This document shows, piece after piece, positions 8,160 to 16,387 of a stretch of DNA of 64,000 bases. The stretch is from Chondromyces crocatus (GTDB lineage: Bacteria > Myxococcota_A > Polyangia > Polyangiales > Polyangiaceae). Where the stretch lies: the NCBI RefSeq assembly GCF_001189295.1, contig NZ_CP012159.1, forward strand, positions 2,556,001 to 2,620,000, written 5' to 3'. A program made the position numbers and the translations under genes. Within the stretch, counting starts at the first letter, position 1, and every line of letters starts with the position of its first letter. The notes below the pieces were generated by a model that had not been told where the DNA came from, did no database searches, and saw only the letters and a list, made by a program, of their open reading frames with translations.

Positions 8160-9158
8160 CTACGGAATGATCCCGGCGCGCCGCGCCGCCCGGTTCAGGA
8201 ACGGCACGAACTCCACCGCTGCCCGCTCGTTCCCCTGGCTCGACGGGTGGTTGTCCGTGCCCCCTTCCGACCCGTACTGCGAGAAGTTCGACGAACCCCC
8301 GTCCGTGAGCACGTCGTAGAAGTCGAACACCACCACGTTCTTCTCCGGATAATCCTTGAGCCACCCCTCCGGCGACCGGATCCACCCGTTGAACTCCCGC
8401 GCCAGCGCCGCCTGATCCACCGCGATCTCCGCGTCCGTCGGCTTCCCCAGCGCCCGCTTGGCCAGGTGCTTCCACAGCCGCACCTTCGGGTTCTTCAGCA
8501 CGTTCGCCGGCGCCGTCAGGTACACGAACAGCGTGTCCTTCTGCTTGGCGAACTCCGGCAAGAGCGCCTGGAACGACGCCTTCGCGTTCCACACCGTGAG
8601 ATCCGGCCCGTCCGGGTTCCCTGGCGCATCCCCCATCGTCCGGAAGCGGTTGTTCGGGTAACACGACTTGAACATCACCACCCGGTTCTTCATCCCCTCC
8701 GGGAGCATCTCGTCGTGCATCGCCACCCGCAGGACCTGGTCCATCTGACCGCGGAACTTCGGCAACCAGTCGAAGAGATCGGTCTTGTCCCCCACCGCGC
8801 TCTTGTACGCCGCCTCGTGCACCTTGTAGCTCGCCGCCTCCAGCTTGCGGCGCAGCCCCCCGCCATTCGGGTGGTTCACGTAGATGTTCGTGTCCGGGAT
8901 CAGCTCCTTCCCCGGCCCTGAATCGGTGAGGAGTTGCCCACCCACCGAGTGGTGGATGAACAGCAGATCCACCGGCTGCTCCGGGTTCGCATCCGAGAAG
9001 CTCGACAGATCCAGCGCCGGCGGCTTCGGAGGCGGCGGCGGTGCAGGAGGTGACGTCGTGGCCGGGGTCGCGGGCTGGATGGGAAGGAGCAATGCCCCGA
9101 ACGCCAGCGCGAGCGCTCCTGCAGAAACGAGCAGCTTGTTTCTCTTCATCATCAGCAT
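8160..9158 (-). CDS. Secreted SGNH/GDSL-like hydrolase, possible polysaccharide esterase
   Basis: 332 aa. An N-terminal signal/anchor (KRNKLLVSAGALALAFGALL) and a Pro-rich linker precede the domain. Its first strand reads DLLFIHHSVGGQLL, where FIHHS replaces the usual GDS block. The C-terminal block reads DNHPSSQGN, resembling the DxxH motif of SGNH enzymes. The context (polymerase gene downstream, galE divergent) suggests acyl-group addition to or removal from an exported polysaccharide. Start: ATG at 9158 has GGGGAG five bases upstream. Fold assignment is by motif; substrate is unknown. Confidence 0.65.
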   Translation of the reverse strand: MLMMKRNKLLVSAGALALAFGALLLPIQPATPATTSPPAPPPPPKPPALDLSSFSDANPEQPVDLLFIHHSVGGQLLTDSGPGKELIPDTNIYVNHPNGGGLRRKLEAASYKVHEAAYKSAVGDKTDLFDWLPKFRGQMDQVLRVAMHDEMLPEGMKNRVVMFKSCYPNNRFRTMGDAPGNPDGPDLTVWNAKASFQALLPEFAKQKDTLFVYLTAPANVLKNPKVRLWKHLAKRALGKPTDAEIAVDQAALAREFNGWIRSPEGWLKDYPEKNVVVFDFYDVLTDGGSSNFSQYGSEGGTDNHPSSQGNERAAVEFVPFLNRAARRAGIIP

Positions 9159-9224
9159 CGACGCTCCCCGTGCACGGACAGCGGAAGATAGCACACGGCC
9201 TCGGGCCTCGTGTAGCCTGGCCCC

Positions 9225-10196
9225 ATGCCCTCCGTCACCCTGATCACCGGCGGTCTCGGCTTCGTCGGCTCGCATTTCGTGTGGGCTGCAGCGCGTGAAG
9301 GGCGCGATGTCGTCGTCCTCGACGACGGCTCGGCCGGCACGTCTCCCGAGCTCCCCGAAGGCGTCGAGGTGGTCCGCGGCGACATCGGCGATCGCGCGAC
9401 CGTCGGCAGCCTCATCCGCCGACGTGGCGTCGACGCCATCGTCCACTTCGCCGGGAAGATCCAGGTCGGCGAGTCCGTCACCAACCCCGCGCTCTACTTC
9501 GACGTGAACGTGGTCCGTGCCCTCGCGCTCCTCGAAGAAGCGCGCGTCGCCGAGGTCCCGCGCATCCTGTTCTCCTCCACCGCAGCCGTCTACGGAGAGC
9601 CCGAAGCGGTCCCCATCCCCGAAGACGCACCGAAGCGCCCCGTGAACCCCTACGGCGCCTCGAAGCTCACCTTCGAGCACGCCCTCGAAGCCTACGGCCG
9701 CGCCTACGGCCTGCGCTGGGCAGCTCTGCGCTACTTCAACGCCGCCGGCGCCGACCCCAGTGGGAAGCTTCGCGAAGCGCACGATCCGGAGACGCACCTG
9801 ATCCCGCTCATGCTCGACGCCGGCCTCGGTCGTCGTCCGCCCTTGACCCTGTTCGGGGAAGACTACCCGACCCGCGATGGCACCTGCGAACGCGACTACA
9901 TCCACGTGGTGGATCTGGCGAGCGCGCATCTCAAGGCGCTCGATCGTCTTGCAGCAGGGCACGCGGTGGGGCCGCTGAACCTGGGGACGGGGCAGGGCAG
10001 CACCGTGCGTGAGATGGTCGATGAGGCGGAGCGGGTACTGGGTCGTGCGGTTCCACGGAGCGTGGGACCACGGCGGGCAGGCGACCCTTCCTCGCTGGTG
10101 GCGGATCCGCGGCGTGCAGAGGAAGTGCTCGGGTGGAAGGCGCAGCGGTCGGATCTGCCGACACTGCTGGAGGACGCGCTCCGGTCTCGCACATGA
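9225..10196 (+). CDS. galE: UDP-glucose 4-epimerase (NAD-dependent SDR)
   Basis: 323 aa, a full-length extended SDR. The Rossmann motif is LITGGLGFVGSH, the substrate/catalytic blocks are HFAGKIQVGES, SSTAAVYGE and the YxxxK pair in NPYGASK, followed by RYFNAAGAD and the GTCERDYIHVVDLA block typical of GalE. It interconverts UDP-glucose and UDP-galactose in the cytoplasm and would supply galactose to the adjacent polysaccharide genes. It is divergent from the SGNH hydrolase with 66 bp between starts. A repeat-rich spacer begins right after its stop. Confidence 0.93.
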   Translation: MPSVTLITGGLGFVGSHFVWAAAREGRDVVVLDDGSAGTSPELPEGVEVVRGDIGDRATVGSLIRRRGVDAIVHFAGKIQVGESVTNPALYFDVNVVRALALLEEARVAEVPRILFSSTAAVYGEPEAVPIPEDAPKRPVNPYGASKLTFEHALEAYGRAYGLRWAALRYFNAAGADPSGKLREAHDPETHLIPLMLDAGLGRRPPLTLFGEDYPTRDGTCERDYIHVVDLASAHLKALDRLAAGHAVGPLNLGTGQGSTVREMVDEAERVLGRAVPRSVGPRRAGDPSSLVADPRRAEEVLGWKAQRSDLPTLLEDALRSRT

Positions 10197-10240
10197 AGGG
10201 CAGCGTCGCGGAGAGCCTCTCCGACGCGACCCCGGGGGGG

Positions 10241-10481
10241 CGTGGAGAGCCTCTCCGACGCGGACACGGGCGGGCGCTGGGTGAGGTCAGGACACGGGGG
10301 GCGAGGGGCTTAGGGGAGGCGTCTCAGAAGCGCGTCTCACCTGCGGTCGGGCTGGCGCTGGGAGGGTATGGAGAGCCGCCCTGTGGCGGCCGCATGGGGC
10401 GTGGGGGGGACGGGGGGGCGGATGGCGCGCGGTTCGGTGCTCTGGCGCCCGCCCGTGTCCGCGTCGGAGAGGCTCTCCACG
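10241..10481. repeat. Element bounded by a 37-bp perfect inverted repeat
   Basis: Arms at 10241-10277 and 10445-10481 are exact reverse complements over 37 bases, 167 bases apart. The outer end of each arm holds the quasi-palindrome GGAGAGCCTCTCC. A further copy of that core followed by GACGCG lies at 10208-10228, just after galE. The layout resembles a small non-autonomous element or a REP/BIME-like unit. No target-site duplication was evident. Confidence 0.7.
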
Positions 10482-10483
10482 CC

Positions 10484-10543
10484 GTGGTTGGGGATTGCTG
10501 GCCGTGGTTGGGGGCTGCTTGGCGTGGTTGGGGGCTGCTTGGG
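10484..10543 (+). repeat. Threefold 20-bp tandem repeat
   Basis: Three units at 10484-10503, 10504-10523 and 10524-10543, each starting GTGGTTGGGG and differing by a few bases. They directly follow the right arm of the inverted repeat. No reading frame or known function is attached. Confidence 0.75.
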
Positions 10544-10993
10544 GAGGACCGAGATCGGTCTGGTGAGGGCAGGCGTGGGACTGCGGAGACAAGAGGGGAT
10601 GCCTCGATGCAGGTACGTCTGCGTGTTGGATGGCGGCTTTCGATGACCAGCCCTTCATCGGCGGCTTCCGGCGCTTGTTGGTTCAGAGGCGTCCGAGATC
10701 GATGAGCGACGGTCGGGCCGTCAGCAATGGGTCCTCGAGGGAGGACAGGCTCGTCGGTCGGGGCTGGAGCAATACGGTGGTGTCGTCGTGCGCGCGTGGA
10801 TGGGGGTGGTGCATCGGTGATCCACCTCCTGGATAAGCTCGAATCCAGCTGCGTGGGCTTCGATTGGGTCGGCGTGCGAGGGAACGTGCTGAATTCGTGT
10901 GGCAGTCGTGCGGCGGCAGGCTGCTTTGCTGCGTGGCCTGCCTCCTGCAATGCGGCGCGCGGTCGCTTCACTTCCTCCCTGGAGCTTGCTGCC

Positions 10994-12208
10994 ATGAACC
11001 GCTGCTCGAAGTTTCTCCGCCATGCCTGTTCCGGCTTCCTCGGCCTGCTCTCCATGGGAGCGGTCCTCGCCAGCACGGTCCAGGGCTGCACCTCGGAGAT
11101 TGCTGCCTCGCCTTGCGAGACGACCTTCGCGGCGGAGTGCGGCAAGTCCTGCCTCGATGACAATGGGTGTGCGGCCGGGCTCCATTGCAGCGCCGGCGCT
11201 TGCACTGCCGAATGCACGGAGGGAGGAAGCGAATGCCAGGCAGGGATCACCTGCAGCCCTCGCGGCCGCTGCGGTGACGACCTCGGTGGCTCGGGCTTCG
11301 GAGATCCAGGTGGCCCTGGCGATCACTGCCCCAGCGTCAACGTCACCTTCGGTCAGGTGACGCCCACCGTCATGCTCCTCATCGACCAGTCGGGGAGCAT
11401 GAACGACAACTTCGGCGGCGATGGCAGCCGCTGGAACGTGCTCTACGACGCCCTGATGAACACCCAGAACGGCGTCGTCTCCACCCTCTCCGACGAGATC
11501 CGCTTCGGCCTCGCCCTCTACACGAGCCGTGACGGCTTCCAGGGCGGCACCTGCCCCATGATCACCCAGGTCGACGCTGCCCTCGGCAACTACGAGTCGA
11601 TCCGACAGCGCTACCAGAACGCCCGCCCCGACGACGAGACGCCGACCGGAGAGAGCATCGACAAGATCGTCGACTACCTGAAGACCGTCGACGAAGCAGG
11701 CCCCCGGATGATCCTCCTCGCCACGGACGGCATGCCCGACACCTGCGCCGTCCCCAACCCGCAGAATGGCGAACCCGAAGCCATCGCCGCTGCCCGGCGC
11801 GCTCATGGCGAAGGCATCAAGACCGTGGTCCTCAGCGTCGGCCCCGACGTGGCCCTCAATCACCTCCAGGACATGGCCAACGCCGGCGCTGGCATCCAGA
11901 ACGGCCAGGCCAGCGCCCCCTACTACCAGGCCCTCAACCAGACCTCCTTGATCGACGCCTTCAAGCAGATCATCGGTGGCGTCCGTGCCTGCGTCTTCAC
12001 CCTCGACGGCGTCGTCACCACCGACGACCCCGCCCAGGGAGAAGTCCTCCTCGACGGCGAGCGGCTCACCTACAACGATCCCGACGGCTGGCGCCTCAAC
12101 AACGCCTCCGAGCTGGAGCTGGTCGGCAACGCATGCCGCCGCGTCCAGGAGGACGCCCAGTCCATCAAGATCACCTTCCCCTGCGGAACGGTGGAAGTGA
12201 TTCAGTGA
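10994..12208 (+). CDS. VWA-domain lipoprotein with Cys-rich N-terminal module
   Basis: 404 aa. The signal sequence ends VQGC, an imperfect lipobox with acylated Cys near residue 32. About ten further Cys up to residue 93 form an EGF-like disulfide-rich module. The von Willebrand factor A domain starts near residue 125: VMLLIDQSGSMND carries the MIDAS DxSxS, and GESIDK plus LATDGMPDTC supply further metal-site residues. A C-terminal ~80-residue beta domain follows. It is probably exposed at the outer membrane, binding a metal-dependent partner. ATG at 10994 is chosen because GGAG lies nine bases upstream and a signal peptide starts there. No operon partner. Confidence 0.85.
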   Translation: MNRCSKFLRHACSGFLGLLSMGAVLASTVQGCTSEIAASPCETTFAAECGKSCLDDNGCAAGLHCSAGACTAECTEGGSECQAGITCSPRGRCGDDLGGSGFGDPGGPGDHCPSVNVTFGQVTPTVMLLIDQSGSMNDNFGGDGSRWNVLYDALMNTQNGVVSTLSDEIRFGLALYTSRDGFQGGTCPMITQVDAALGNYESIRQRYQNARPDDETPTGESIDKIVDYLKTVDEAGPRMILLATDGMPDTCAVPNPQNGEPEAIAAARRAHGEGIKTVVLSVGPDVALNHLQDMANAGAGIQNGQASAPYYQALNQTSLIDAFKQIIGGVRACVFTLDGVVTTDDPAQGEVLLDGERLTYNDPDGWRLNNASELELVGNACRRVQEDAQSIKITFPCGTVEVIQ

Positions 12209-12325
12209 TCATCGTGAGCCGTGCGTCATCTGCTGCGCAAGGATCCATGCGCGGCGGTAAAAGGAAGCTTTATTAAGGCATGGAGCTGCGTGTTAAGCGT
12301 AGGAGCCTGCGCTACGAAGGCGTGC

Positions 12326-12354
12326 CTGACGTGGCTTTGGTTGCATGCTAACAT
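12326..12354 (+). promoter_or_regulatory. Possible sigma70-type promoter giving a leaderless transcript
   Basis: CTGACG (12326-12331), a 17-bp spacer, and TAACAT (12349-12354) with an upstream TG (extended -10). A start six or seven bases downstream would fall on or next to the ATG at 12361. No Shine-Dalgarno precedes that ATG, consistent with a leaderless mRNA. The region is much more AT-rich than its surroundings, which also raises the chance of a false match. Confidence 0.35.
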
Positions 12355-12360
12355 TTAGCC

Positions 12361-12591
12361 ATGGCTAGTGTAGGTGCGGCGCGACAAGCCAAGGCAGTTT
12401 TGAAAGAGCAACTCGGTCAACCTTCATGGTTGCACGGTATCGGGATCTCAGGAGAAGCAGGCGAGTACTGCATCAAGGTGAACGTCGCGACGCTCAGCGA
12501 GGAGGTGCGGGCAGTCGTTCCATCCTTGGTGAATGGAGTTCCAGTTATATTGGATTCAGTAGGAACGATTCGGGCGCGTGTTCCTAAGTGA
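12361..12591 (+). CDS. Small protein resembling the N-terminal module of the convergent protease
   Basis: 76 aa, not recognised as a named family. A short basic helix is followed by an alternating beta pattern (WLHGIGISGEAGEYCIKVNV ... NGVPVILDSVGTIRA). The arrangement (glycine loop, two strands, helix, then V.Y/V-x-G-x-I/V-R-A) resembles residues about 49-100 of the protease encoded head-on downstream. The two genes converge and their 3' ends overlap by 8 bp. The GC content is clearly below the neighbours. It might regulate or accompany the protease, for example as an inhibitor-like free copy of its N-domain; that is inference. Confidence 0.6.
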   Translation: MASVGAARQAKAVLKEQLGQPSWLHGIGISGEAGEYCIKVNVATLSEEVRAVVPSLVNGVPVILDSVGTIRARVPK

Positions 12592-13591
12592 GAAGGAGTT
12601 CCGCGTTAAAGCTGTCAAGAACCGTTTGAATCGGGTTTGCATAGGTGATGCCCGTTCGGTCTGATCCCGCGAAGAGCAACCCAATCGCGTGATCATATTC
12701 ATCCAAGATCAGTGATCCGGAATCTCCCCCTTTACTGAAGAAAAGCGTTGTTTGCGGCTGCGACTTGATTTCGATTTGACCATCGAAAGAGAGATTGTTC
12801 GGTTCGTCGTCATGGTCTGAATAATTGACGATTACGTTGTCGACGTCGAATGCACTTACGAACCCCTCCGTAAGGCCAGTGGTACGTCCAACTTTCCATG
12901 CGTACATTCCGAGTTCGACCTCATCGTTCACGCCCTCCAGATTGTAACCGCTGTACGTGATGTCGTAGTCAATCTCGCTATCCAGCGATGCCAAGGCGGC
13001 ATCCACTTGGTTGTTCCGCGCCTCTAGCCTTTGGGAGTAACGCAGCCAGCCGATCTGATGGGCCTGCCGTCCGCCATCCAGGCGGCCTGGTTGTAGAACA
13101 GCGTCGTCACGCTTGCCTCGATTGGTGTCGGCTAGAACGTGGTTATTCGAGAGAATGTACACGTAGCCATCCGGTCTTGTTACAAATCCGCCAATGGTCC
13201 CTGCGCTGACACGATGATGCCCGACCGAGAGCCCTGGAACAATCGGCCGGGTAGCCGTCCGGAACGCGCTTCGTGTGGTTAGAGGTCTAGGCGCTCGGAC
13301 ACTGCCTACGTACTGAACATCGGCCTCGCCTCTTGACGCCTCCACTGCCCGTTCGGCCCAGTGCTTCGTTTCGGATGAGCGATCAAAGAGGCGAACGGCG
13401 AGTAAGTACCCAGCGCCACGTATCTTGCTGGGCGCGACACCGAGTGCGAACGCAGGTTTTGGTCGAGGGGCTGAAAGTAAGGCTCCGACCTCGTTAAGCT
13501 CTTGTCTCGCGAGCTTATGGGCAGCGCGGCCTATGCGGAAATTCTCAGAGAGTAATTCGCTCTTGAGCGAACGGACGCTGGCAAGTTTCAT
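12584..13591 (-). CDS. Trypsin-like serine protease with N-terminal accessory module
   Basis: 335 aa, no signal peptide, so probably cytoplasmic. Residues 1-100 form a helical and then beta accessory module. The chymotrypsin-like domain follows with catalytic His151 (ILSNNHVLA), Asp197 (NNQVDAAL) and Ser291 (SKGGDSGSLIL). All three catalytic residues are present. The lower GC than the surrounding DNA suggests acquisition. The start has only a weak GAG upstream. Related bacterial S1-like proteases without signal peptides occur in conflict and regulatory loci. The substrate is unknown; the only partner visible is the small convergent gene. Confidence 0.8.
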   Translation of the reverse strand: MKLASVRSLKSELLSENFRIGRAAHKLARQELNEVGALLSAPRPKPAFALGVAPSKIRGAGYLLAVRLFDRSSETKHWAERAVEASRGEADVQYVGSVRAPRPLTTRSAFRTATRPIVPGLSVGHHRVSAGTIGGFVTRPDGYVYILSNNHVLADTNRGKRDDAVLQPGRLDGGRQAHQIGWLRYSQRLEARNNQVDAALASLDSEIDYDITYSGYNLEGVNDEVELGMYAWKVGRTTGLTEGFVSAFDVDNVIVNYSDHDDEPNNLSFDGQIEIKSQPQTTLFFSKGGDSGSLILDEYDHAIGLLFAGSDRTGITYANPIQTVLDSFNAELLLT

Positions 13592-13730
13592 CTGCTCAGC
13601 GTACCAGACTTCCGTGTCCGCCGAATAACTCTGTCTGCTGAGGACGCTCGAAGCTGAAGAGCCAGAAGTCGTGGGGTGATAACCACGAATTCAAAGACCC
13701 TCCTGCCGGCCAAGTCATTTGAACTCGACC

Positions 13731-16226
13731 TCAGAACACCAGCACCCCGCCCTCATCCGCCACCGCATCCCCCCCGGGCTTCACGGTCACCTCTCCCCCC
13801 TGCTTCGCCACCGCGTACTTCCCCCCGGGCACCAGCCCCGTCACCACGTGCCGCTTCACGCTCGCCGGCACCCCGTAGCGCACCTCCGCCACCTCCCCGA
13901 CATCCACCGGGAACATCACCACCGTCTCCTTCACCACTGCCCCGGCGAACGGCGTTCCCCCCTTCGACTTCACCACCGCCGTCGCGTCCACCGCCGCACC
14001 ACCGCTCGCCCCCTGCAGCACATGCAGGAACCGCGCATCCAGCGGCATCGCCTTCGGCTCCACCTGCAGCGTGAACTTCATCGGCTCCTGCTGCGCCGCC
14101 TTCGTCTCCCAGTTCTTCGGGTCTTCCTTGTACTCGAACGCTTTGATCGCCGCCTGCTCCGGCAGCAGCGTGCTCACGTACAGCTTCTGCCCCTTCGCCG
14201 TCGTCACCGTCGACAGGTTCCCGGCCACCGCCGGCATCGTCGGCGTGTGCAGGAAGTACCGCTTGAAGCGCCCCTCCTTCCCCGTCTTCGCCCGGTCGTA
14301 CATCACCAGGTGATCCGGCTTCAGCCACACCAGCGACCGACTCGCGTGCTGCACATCGTCGATCTTCTCGTACGTCGAGTTGTACAGCGCCGTCGCGTCC
14401 CCCAGCGTGTACACGTAGTCCCTCCCGAAGCTCTTCGCGAGCAGCTTCGGATCCTCCGTGTGCACCAGCCCCCACTGTGACCCTCGCCGCCACAGCCCCC
14501 CGCGGAACGGCTCATCGTGCCGCCGGTTCCGGTCGTTCTCGATCGCCAGCGTGTTGTGCTGATCCGACCCCACGAAGAACGCCCCGTAGCCCACCCGCTC
14601 CTTCGTCAGCCACTCCCCCCCGCGCCAGAACGTGAACGCCAGCCCGTCCCCGTGCTGGTGATCGATCTGCGCCCAGCCCACCTGGTACGTCAGCCACGCC
14701 GCGTTCGGATCCCACCCCGTCCGCGCGAAGATCTGCCCTCGCCCCGACCCGTAGTGCTCCAGCGGCATCTCCGGCCGCGGATCCTTCGGCGTCACCGCCG
14801 GATCCATCAGCAGGAAGTAGTTGATCGTGTGCCGCTTGTAGACCTCCCCGAACCGCGACCGCGCCCGCCGTGAGATCCCCGCCTCCCCCCCTGGCCCCGT
14901 GTGCGTCACCAGCCACCGCAGCGCATTCAACCGCGCCGCGTTCCCGCTGTTCTGCGCGTGAAGCGCCAGGGCCGTGAACGGATCGATGTGATCCCACAGC
15001 TCGTACCGCTCCCCGTCCCCCGTCCACGACGCCAGGTACGTCGGCCCCGCGCTCCCCTGCACCGGCGCTGGACTCAGACTGTGCACGTACGCCGGGATCA
15101 CCTCGCTCCAGAACGGGTTCCCATCCAGGTGCACCTGCTGCCCCCACCGCGCCGGGTCTGCCTCTCCCGCCGTCTGGATCGCCAGCAACGTCTGACTCAC
15201 GTACGCCAGCGTCGCCGGCCCGTACTGGAACCCCTCGGGCGGCGAACCCCCGCGCGCATCGTTCCGCAGCAGATGATCGGTCGCGTACAGCCACGCCCCC
15301 GCCACGTTCGCGAAGTAGTCCCGCAGCCGCGGATACTGCCCCGTGTGGTCCGGCGGATCATCCGCCGGATCGAACGCCAGCGACAGCAGCGTCAGGTTGC
15401 GCATGTGCGCCGTGTAGAAGTTGTTCGCCGCGTACCGCGGCTTCTTCAGCCCCTCGTTCGGCCTCCCCTGCAAGATCACCGGATCGTTCAGCTTCCCGAT
15501 CGGCGTCGGGTGGTCGAAGCTCGTCGTCGACGAGTTGAGCTGATCGTCCGCCCACTTCAGGAACACCCGCCGCACCCGCGCCTTCTCCTCCGCGCTCAGG
15601 TACGGATAGATCCAGTCTGCCGTCAGCCCGAACGACTCCCCCGCCCAGCGCGACCGGTCCGTCGTCGAGAACCCCCGCCGCGCCAGCGGATCCTTGTCGG
15701 CAGCCGCGATCACCCGGTCCACGATCGTCAGCAGGATCTTCTTCGCCCGCGCCGCGTAGTCCTTCCGCTCTGCCTCCACCGGCGCCACCAGCGCCATGAA
15801 CGCGAACAGCTCCGCGTACGACTCGCAGAACACCCGCTCGTACGTGCAGTCCCCCTCCGACGGGATCTTCCCACGATCCATCCCGAGCTTCGCCTCTGCG
15901 ACCACGCTCATCAGGTCCCGGTAGATCGGGTTCGACTCCACCGCCCGCGCCCGCAGCCGCGGCAGCTCCTCGGCCCGGATCCACAGCCGCGGGTGCGTCG
16001 TCACCGGCGTCGTCGGCGGCGCAGGTGGCGCCTCGAACACCGGAGGCGGCACCACCGGCGGGGCTGCTGCCGTCTTCACCCCACCCTTCGTCGACTGCAC
16101 CCCTTCGGCCGACGCCGGCCCGTTGGCCGACCCGGGGGGCCCTGGGGTCACCCTCGGCTCACAGGCCAGGGAAGCGAAGCTGGTCAGCGCGGCGACGACG
16201 GAAACGAACGAGGCTCGAACACGCAC
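13731..16226 (-). CDS. Heparinase II/III-like polysaccharide lyase, lipoprotein
   Basis: 831 aa. The signal peptide ends SFASLAC, a lipobox, so it is anchored in the cell envelope. A Pro/Ala-rich linker runs to about residue 80. An alpha-helical toroid-like domain (about 85-420, Trp/Tyr-rich) precedes a beta-sandwich domain with the heparinase II/III hallmark HQHGDGLAFTFWRGGEWL (about 540). Such lyases cleave acidic polysaccharides by beta-elimination. Start: GTG at 16226 with AAGGAG seven bases upstream; an ATG at 16322 is less likely because it sits before the signal. It is divergent from a GT4 gene with a 161-bp gap, so it may remodel the polysaccharide made here. The substrate cannot be told. 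Confidence 0.82.
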   Translation of the reverse strand: MRVRASFVSVVAALTSFASLACEPRVTPGPPGSANGPASAEGVQSTKGGVKTAAAPPVVPPPVFEAPPAPPTTPVTTHPRLWIRAEELPRLRARAVESNPIYRDLMSVVAEAKLGMDRGKIPSEGDCTYERVFCESYAELFAFMALVAPVEAERKDYAARAKKILLTIVDRVIAAADKDPLARRGFSTTDRSRWAGESFGLTADWIYPYLSAEEKARVRRVFLKWADDQLNSSTTSFDHPTPIGKLNDPVILQGRPNEGLKKPRYAANNFYTAHMRNLTLLSLAFDPADDPPDHTGQYPRLRDYFANVAGAWLYATDHLLRNDARGGSPPEGFQYGPATLAYVSQTLLAIQTAGEADPARWGQQVHLDGNPFWSEVIPAYVHSLSPAPVQGSAGPTYLASWTGDGERYELWDHIDPFTALALHAQNSGNAARLNALRWLVTHTGPGGEAGISRRARSRFGEVYKRHTINYFLLMDPAVTPKDPRPEMPLEHYGSGRGQIFARTGWDPNAAWLTYQVGWAQIDHQHGDGLAFTFWRGGEWLTKERVGYGAFFVGSDQHNTLAIENDRNRRHDEPFRGGLWRRGSQWGLVHTEDPKLLAKSFGRDYVYTLGDATALYNSTYEKIDDVQHASRSLVWLKPDHLVMYDRAKTGKEGRFKRYFLHTPTMPAVAGNLSTVTTAKGQKLYVSTLLPEQAAIKAFEYKEDPKNWETKAAQQEPMKFTLQVEPKAMPLDARFLHVLQGASGGAAVDATAVVKSKGGTPFAGAVVKETVVMFPVDVGEVAEVRYGVPASVKRHVVTGLVPGGKYAVAKQGGEVTVKPGGDAVADEGGVLVF

Positions 16227-16387
16227 GGGCGAACTCCTTGGGGGGGAGAAGGGCCAAAGGTGCCAAAGGTGAGAGGTTACCCCCCCTCGACCCCTGGGGC
16301 CACGGATGACGCCGCGCGCCACGTGCTGTACCGTCGCGCCCCCCGCGGTGGCAGCCTCGTGCCGCCCTGGAAGGAAGGTGATCGACC

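Larger units (their letters stand above)
10197..10993. other. Repeat-rich non-coding spacer
   Basis: About 800 bases between galE and the VWA lipoprotein. Open frames here have no consistent codon bias and no recognisable domain. It holds a 37-bp perfect inverted repeat, extra copies of the arm's short palindrome, and a threefold 20-bp tandem repeat, listed separately. G runs are frequent. No gene is supported. Confidence 0.6.

Noticed and set aside
6864-8921. Open frame of 685 codons on the plus strand
   Set aside because: Antisense to the Wzy-like and SGNH hydrolase genes across their intergenic gap; Arg/Pro/Gln-rich and without a domain.
8160-9962. 600-codon version of the SGNH hydrolase reading into galE
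   Set aside because: The first 268 codons are antisense to galE; the signal peptide and ribosome site place the start at 9158.
10484-10543. CRISPR-like repeat array
   Set aside because: Units are adjacent with no unique spacers, only three copies, and no cas genes in the window.
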